The notes beneath the pieces were generated by a model. That model made no database searches and was not told where the DNA came from. It worked only from the letters and a program-made list of their open reading frames with translations. Made by a program: the position numbers and the translations under genes. A DNA stretch of 64,000 nt from an uncultured Chloroflexota bacterium (GTDB lineage: Bacteria > Chloroflexota > UBA11872): positions 2,294,127 through 2,358,126 of the forward strand of contig OY282448.1 in the NCBI GenBank assembly GCA_958296175.1, written 5' to 3'. Position 1 is the stretch's first letter. The number at the start of each line of letters is the position of its first letter. Below, one piece after another: positions 59,996-64,000 of the stretch.

Positions 59996-61104
59996 CGCGC
60001 TGGCAGCGGCTGGCGGCACTGGCGGCACTGGCGGCGGCCGCCGTTCTGTGCGCCGCGTGCGGCGCAGCGCCCACGCCGCTGGCCGACGCGCCCGCCCCGG
60101 TCGTGGACGTGCGCGCGCTGCCGCCCATCAGCCTGCCGCGCGACGACGCGCCCCACGACAACTTGACCGAATGGTGGTACGTCAGCGGCCATCTGGAAAC
60201 AGCGGACGGCGACCAGTTCGGGTTCGAGTTCGCGGTCTTCCAATCCGTCCGCCGCGGCGCGCCGCGCGGCTTCGCCGCCCACTTTGCCGTGACGGACATC
60301 CAGCGCGGCGCGTTTACCTACGGCGAACGCACGGCGGTGGAGGCCGAGCCGCGCGAGCACGACGACCTCGATCTGGAGGTCGACGGCTGGAGCATCCGCC
60401 GCGTGCCGGGAGGCTTCGCCATCGACGCCGCGCTCGACACGGCGGCCGTGCGGCTCGAGCTGATCCCGACCAAACCCGCCGCCCTGCACCATCACACGGG
60501 ACTGCTGGACTTTTCGCCCTACGGCTGGAGCTACTACTACTCCTACACGCGCATGACGGCGCGCGGCGTGCTAGTGGAGCGCGGGATGCCGCGGCCGGTC
60601 GCCGGCACGGCCTGGCTCGACCACCAGTGGGGAGACTTCATCTCGGTTTCCTCGGGCGGGTGGGACTGGTTCAGCGCGCAGCTGGACGACGGCAGGGACT
60701 TTACGGCGTCCGTCGTGCGCGGCGGCGACGGCGCGGCGGTGCTCACCTACGGAACCCTGGTCGACCCCGACGGCCGCGTCACGCACCTGGCCGACGACGA
60801 ATTCCAGATTTCGGCCACCGACCACTGGACCAGCCCGGCCACGGGCGCCGTCTACCCCTCCGGGTGGACGGTGGACGTCCCTGGCCGCGGCCTGCGCCTG
60901 GAGTTCGAGCCGTACCTGCGCGACCAGGAGCTGGATACGCGGCGCAGCACCGGCGTCGTGTACTGGGAAGGCGCCGTCCAGATAACGGCAGACGGCCAGC
61001 CCGCGGGGAAGGGGTACGTCGAGCTGACGGGCTACGCCCCGAACCCGGCGATTGCCGCGCCAATAGCCGCGCCCGCGCCGGCCGCAACCTCGAACCGGCG
61101 CTGA
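59992..61104 (+). CDS. AttH/CrtC-like secreted lipocalin-fold lipoprotein
   Basis: The 370-residue product has a lipoprotein signal (LAALAALAAAAVLCAAC), then the AttH / hydroxyneurosporene synthase fold: PHDNLTEWWYVSGHLET, HHTGLLDFSPYGWSYYYSYTR, GTAWLDHQWGDF, and a second half ending EGAVQITADGQPAGKGYVELTGY. The family includes carotenoid 1,2-hydratase CrtC and uncharacterised secreted proteins; the WWY and DHQWG motifs are conserved. It is translationally coupled to the MMPL transporter, which suggests they handle the same lipid-like compound (inference). The ATG at 59992 is chosen. Confidence 0.87.
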   Translation: MTRWQRLAALAALAAAAVLCAACGAAPTPLADAPAPVVDVRALPPISLPRDDAPHDNLTEWWYVSGHLETADGDQFGFEFAVFQSVRRGAPRGFAAHFAVTDIQRGAFTYGERTAVEAEPREHDDLDLEVDGWSIRRVPGGFAIDAALDTAAVRLELIPTKPAALHHHTGLLDFSPYGWSYYYSYTRMTARGVLVERGMPRPVAGTAWLDHQWGDFISVSSGGWDWFSAQLDDGRDFTASVVRGGDGAAVLTYGTLVDPDGRVTHLADDEFQISATDHWTSPATGAVYPSGWTVDVPGRGLRLEFEPYLRDQELDTRRSTGVVYWEGAVQITADGQPAGKGYVELTGYAPNPAIAAPIAAPAPAATSNRR

Positions 61105-61177
61105 CGGTCCCGCCGGGTATCGGCGCCCGCGGCGCGCGGCGTACCATCGCCCCAGATCCAATCCCTGGGAGACGCGC

Positions 61178-62245
61178 ATGACCGCACGCAAGGCGCGCAT
61201 TGGCGTCGTTGGCGCCGGCTGGTGGTCCACCTACACCCACATGCCGGGGCTGCACGACAACCCGAACGCCGAGCTGGCGGCGTATTGCGACCCCAGCGCG
61301 GAGGCGCGCGCGCGCGCCTCCGCGGCCTTTCCCGGCCCCGCGGCCTACGACGACCTGGACGCCATGCTGGCGGCGGCCGACCTGGACGGCGCCGTCGTGG
61401 CCGTGCCGCACGCGGCGCACCACGAAGCCGCGGCCAAGTGCCTGGACGCGGGATTGCACGTGATGTTGGAAAAACCCATGACGCTCACCGCCGCAAGCGC
61501 GCTCGACCTGGTGGAGCGGGCGGCGGCGCGCGGGGTCGAACTCATCATTGGCTATCCCTGGCACTTCACCAGCACGGCGCTGCGCGCGCGCGAGGTCATC
61601 GCCTCCGGCGAACTCGGCGCCATCCAACACGTCGCCTGCACCATGGCCTCGATGGTGGTCGAGTTCTACCGCGGCAACGACGCGGCCTATCAGCCGGTCT
61701 TCGAGTGGACCGTGGCCGGGCCGGGGGACGTGTACGCCAAGCCCGAACTTTCCGGCGGCGGGCAAGGACACCTGCAAATCACGCACTCGTCGGGGATCAT
61801 GTTCTTCGTGACCGGGTTGCGCGCCAAGCGCGTGGGCGCGCTGATGGGCGCGTTCGACCTGCCTGTCGACCTGGTCGACGCCATGACGGTGGAGTTCGAG
61901 GGCGGGGCGTTGGGCGTCGTGAGCGGCACGGGCAACATTCCCATCGGCGACGCCGGCCAGCTGGACGTGCGGGTCTACGGCGAGCACGGCTACGTGCTGC
62001 TCGACGCCGTGCAGGGCGACCTCACGATCCGGCGGCGCGACGGCTCCACCGAACACGACCGCCTGCCGGCGGACGACGCCTACCCGCGCTTTGCCACGGC
62101 GGCCAACCTGGTGGACGTCTGCCGGGGCGCGGCGGCGAACGGCTCCCCGGCGGCGGTTGGCCTGCGCTCGGTGGAAATGCTCGACGCCGCCTACCGCTCC
62201 GCCGCCAGCCGCGGCGCCATGATCGACGTCGGCAGCCTCTACTGA
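61178..62245 (+). CDS. Gfo/Idh/MocA family oxidoreductase
   Basis: This 355-residue NAD(P)-dependent oxidoreductase has the Rossmann start RIGVVGAGWWSTYTHMPG, the segment VAVPHAAHHEAAAKCLDAG, the conserved EKP at 98-100 (VMLEKPMTL), and a C-terminal domain with SGGGQGHLQITHSSG. Enzymes of the family act on sugars, inositols or similar polyols. The stop codon lies inside the first copy of a 28-base direct repeat. Confidence 0.93.
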   Translation: MTARKARIGVVGAGWWSTYTHMPGLHDNPNAELAAYCDPSAEARARASAAFPGPAAYDDLDAMLAAADLDGAVVAVPHAAHHEAAAKCLDAGLHVMLEKPMTLTAASALDLVERAAARGVELIIGYPWHFTSTALRAREVIASGELGAIQHVACTMASMVVEFYRGNDAAYQPVFEWTVAGPGDVYAKPELSGGGQGHLQITHSSGIMFFVTGLRAKRVGALMGAFDLPVDLVDAMTVEFEGGALGVVSGTGNIPIGDAGQLDVRVYGEHGYVLLDAVQGDLTIRRRDGSTEHDRLPADDAYPRFATAANLVDVCRGAAANGSPAAVGLRSVEMLDAAYRSAASRGAMIDVGSLY

Positions 62246-62327
62246 CCGCGCCCGCGGGAACGGTCCCACGACCACGAGGCGGGCGGCGGCGGCGGGGTAC
62301 TACTGACCGCGCCCGCGGGAACGGTCC
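62239..62327. repeat. 28-bp direct repeat spanning two convergent stop codons
   Basis: A perfect 28-base segment beginning CTACTGACCGCGCCCG occurs at 62239-62266 and 62300-62327. Each copy can form a small hairpin (GACCG...CGGTC around CCCGCGGG). Copy 1 supplies the TGA stop of the plus-strand oxidoreductase; copy 2 supplies the TAG stop of the minus-strand thioredoxin. They may serve as back-to-back terminators. Confidence 0.85.
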
Positions 62328-62914
62328 TCGTCCTGAACGTCCCGTCCATCGCTGCGCTCGTTGCCGAGCACCGGCGCCAGCAGCGCGTCGATCTGCGCGT
62401 CGGTCAGCGGCCCGATCCAGCGTCTGACCAGCACCCCGTGCCGGTCGATGACGTACGTCTCTGGCAGCCCGGTCACGCCGTATTCCACCGGGATGAGCCG
62501 GGTCTCGTCGACGGCGTTCGCATAGGTGATGCCGTGGTCCGCCAGAAAGGCGCGCGCCGCGTCCAGGTCGTCCCACACGTCGATGCCCAGGACGGCCACG
62601 CCGCTGGATTCGAGCCGCTGGGCGGCGCGCTGCAAGACTGGCGCCTCCACGCGGCACGGCGGACACCACGAGGCCCAGAAGTTCAGGACCACGATGCGTC
62701 CGCGGAACTCCGACAGCTGCACGCGGCGGCCGTCGAACGCCGTCACCACGAAGTCGGGCGCCGGCCGCGGATCGACCTCGATCGGGCGGCCCACGACAAT
62801 CACGCCAGGGCCGCCAGACGCCGTCTGCCGGCTGAGCACTAGCGCAATCACCACCATCAGCGCCGCCAGCGCCGCCATGCCCACCGCCGCGCCCGCCAGC
62901 TGCGGCGGCGTCAA
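62300..62914 (-). CDS. TlpA/ResA/CcmG-like membrane-anchored thioredoxin
   Basis: The product has a membrane anchor (AALMVVIALVLSR) and an extracytoplasmic thioredoxin domain: RPAPDFVVTAFDGRRVQLSEF, VVLNFWASWCPPCRVEAP with the redox Cys pair, and GVTGLPETYVIDRHGV with the cis-Pro. It may keep apocytochromes reduced, the CcmG role not represented in the ccm run. The start is uncertain: an in-frame TTG at 62914, a GTG at 62884 and an ATG at 62878 are all possible; the open frame continues to 63067 without ATG. Confidence 0.82.
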   Translation of the reverse strand: MTPPQLAGAAVGMAALAALMVVIALVLSRQTASGGPGVIVVGRPIEVDPRPAPDFVVTAFDGRRVQLSEFRGRIVVLNFWASWCPPCRVEAPVLQRAAQRLESSGVAVLGIDVWDDLDAARAFLADHGITYANAVDETRLIPVEYGVTGLPETYVIDRHGVLVRRWIGPLTDAQIDALLAPVLGNERSDGRDVQDEDRSRGRGQ

Positions 62915-63105
62915 CCGCCGCGGCGGCTCGATGGCGTCGTGGGTCTGCCTGTCGTCGATTTCAACAGCGCCGCGGCGGCCGGACAGTCGAGCATATCCGG
63001 GCGCCGCGGCGAATCCGACGGAATGGCTGGCGGCCAGCGCCCCCAACGACCGCAAAACGTCGCACAATAGAGCTGCACTGGGGCGGTGGTGGAACAGAGA
63101 GCGCG

Positions 63106-63774
63106 ATGCAGCGTCAACGGATGAGCCGCACTCGAACAGCCGCGGGCGGTGGATTGGAGCGCCGACGTTTCCTCCTCGGCATGGCGGGGCTGGGCGCGGG
63201 GGCCGCTCTGCTGGCCTGCGGCGAGGCGGATTCCGACGCGGCGGCGGCCGCGGCGGCGAGCCCAGACGCGGCGGCAGCGGCTGGCAGCGGGGTCACGCAG
63301 TTTCCGCGCGGCGAACAGCGGCCCGCGCCCGACTTCACCTTCGAGGCCTACCAGGGCGCCGAGGTGCTGGGCGGGGACACGGTGCCGTTCAGCCAGGTCA
63401 TGGCCGCAGGCAAGTCGGTGGTGCTGAACTTTTGGGCCGGCCAGTGCCCGCCCTGCCGCATCGAAATCCCCGACCTGGAGCGCGCCTACCAGGAAACGAA
63501 GGACGTGACCACGATTGTCGGGCTGGACGTCGGCCCGTTTGTGGGGCTTGGCTCGCGCGACGACGGCCGCACGCTGATTCGAGAGCTGGGCGCAACCTAT
63601 CCTCTGGGAACCACCCCGGACGCCGCCGTCATCCAGCAATATCGGGTGCTCGGCATGCCCACCACCATCTTCATCACGCCCGACGCGCAGATCATGCGGC
63701 AATGGACCGGCATTCTGGACGAGGCCGCGCTGCTCGACCTGATCGCCGATTTGAACCAGGCGTCCACGACGTGA
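63106..63774 (+). CDS. TlpA-like thioredoxin lipoprotein (Tat-exported)
   Basis: The 222-residue protein begins with a Tat-type lipoprotein signal (ERRRFLLGMAGLGAGAALLAC). An Ala/Asp-rich linker follows. The thioredoxin domain has RPAPDFTFEAYQG, VVLNFWAGQCPPCRIEIPDLE with the Cys-Pro-Pro-Cys site, and VLGMPTTIFITPDAQ with the cis-Pro. It is divergent from the other TlpA-like gene; one of the two may supply the CcmG role. ATG at 63106 is used; another at 63121 is in frame. Confidence 0.88.
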   Translation: MQRQRMSRTRTAAGGGLERRRFLLGMAGLGAGAALLACGEADSDAAAAAAASPDAAAAAGSGVTQFPRGEQRPAPDFTFEAYQGAEVLGGDTVPFSQVMAAGKSVVLNFWAGQCPPCRIEIPDLERAYQETKDVTTIVGLDVGPFVGLGSRDDGRTLIRELGATYPLGTTPDAAVIQQYRVLGMPTTIFITPDAQIMRQWTGILDEAALLDLIADLNQASTT

Positions 63775-63853
63775 TGCGTGGGGGGTGTGGGGCGCCGATG
63801 GTGGACCGCGGCGCGGGGATTGGGGATTGGCGCCGCCGCAGACACGGCCGTCC

Positions 63854-63941
63854 CTTCGCCCTGTCCGCGCAGGCGGAAACCAGCGGCGCGGTGGCTTACG
63901 CCACTGTGGGGCGCTTCGCCCTGTCCGCGCAGGCGGAAACC
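63854..63941. repeat. REP-like 28-bp palindromic repeat, two copies 60 bp apart
   Basis: CTTCGCCCTGTCCGCGCAGG and its continuation GCGGAAACC are identical at 63854-63881 and 63914-63941. Each copy contains TCCGC...GCGGA, a small hairpin. Two copies in the gap after the last gene suggest an interspersed palindromic (REP-like) element; a third copy is not present at the same spacing, so it is not a CRISPR array. Confidence 0.75.
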
Positions 63942-64000
63942 CCCGCCGCTCCCTCGTCACCCGTGGGCCGCCCAGGTCGTCCAACATCCCCGCGCCGCCT

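Noticed and set aside
63854..63941. CRISPR array (28-bp repeats with a 32-bp spacer)
   Set aside because: Only two copies are present, no third repeat at the next 60-bp step although the sequence continues, no cas genes, and each copy is a palindrome typical of REP elements.

Overview
This is a 64 kb piece of a GC-rich bacterial chromosome. The gene style points to Chloroflexota, most likely a marine SAR202/Dehalococcoidia-like lineage; this placement is inference. The hints are a solute-binding lipoprotein with a Val/Glu/Lys/Thr repeat linker, alternative complex III (ACIII), a mandelate-racemase-type enolase-superfamily protein, a molybdenum hydroxylase cluster, a sulfatase, and dense ATGA/GTGA-overlapping operons. 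No rRNA, tRNA or transposase was seen, and no CRISPR array. The window reads as ordinary chromosome with several unusual gene fusions.

Layout. 1-2.5 kb: a truncated sugar-type ABC solute-binding lipoprotein, divergent from a sulfatase. 2.6-9.8 kb (minus): lipB-lipA-aceE-E2-lpd, a self-contained pyruvate dehydrogenase complex with its own lipoylation genes. 9.9-12.6 kb (minus): a radical SAM protein with a C-terminal CCAEP tail (the Cys form of a selenoprotein-type family) paired with an ATP-grasp ligase; divergent from it is an NfuA-like Fe-S protein, followed by a DUF169 protein. 14.5-23.5 kb: an unknown membrane protein, MoaA, an SMP-30 protein, a three-gene ABC-2 exporter (COG4586/4587/3694 type), a membrane-anchored coiled-coil protein built from tandem repeats, an SDR and a PH-domain protein. 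23.5-31.2 kb (minus): a molybdenum hydroxylase operon (FAD, 2Fe-2S, large subunit, MoaD-like, second large subunit), then an enolase-superfamily enzyme.

31.3-50.7 kb (minus) is the centrepiece: 21 tightly packed genes running small membrane protein - actA - actB (split in two) - actF-like - actC - actD - actE - copD-like - ccmE - ccmAB fusion - ccmC - ccmD - ccmF - ccmH - ccmI/BNR-propeller fusion - secreted membrane protein - frdABCD. It joins a quinol:electron-acceptor oxidoreductase, the machinery that attaches haem to its c-type cytochromes, and an E. coli-type four-subunit fumarate reductase/succinate dehydrogenase. A CRP-family-like palindrome lies in the divergent region upstream.

51-64 kb (mostly plus): an aldehyde dehydrogenase, an MFS transporter (minus), a cobalamin riboswitch followed by a BtuFCD-type uptake operon, an MMPL transporter coupled to an AttH/CrtC-like lipoprotein, a Gfo/Idh/MocA oxidoreductase, and two TlpA-like thioredoxins that could supply the CcmG function missing from the ccm run. 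Short repeats and palindromes sit at several gene ends.
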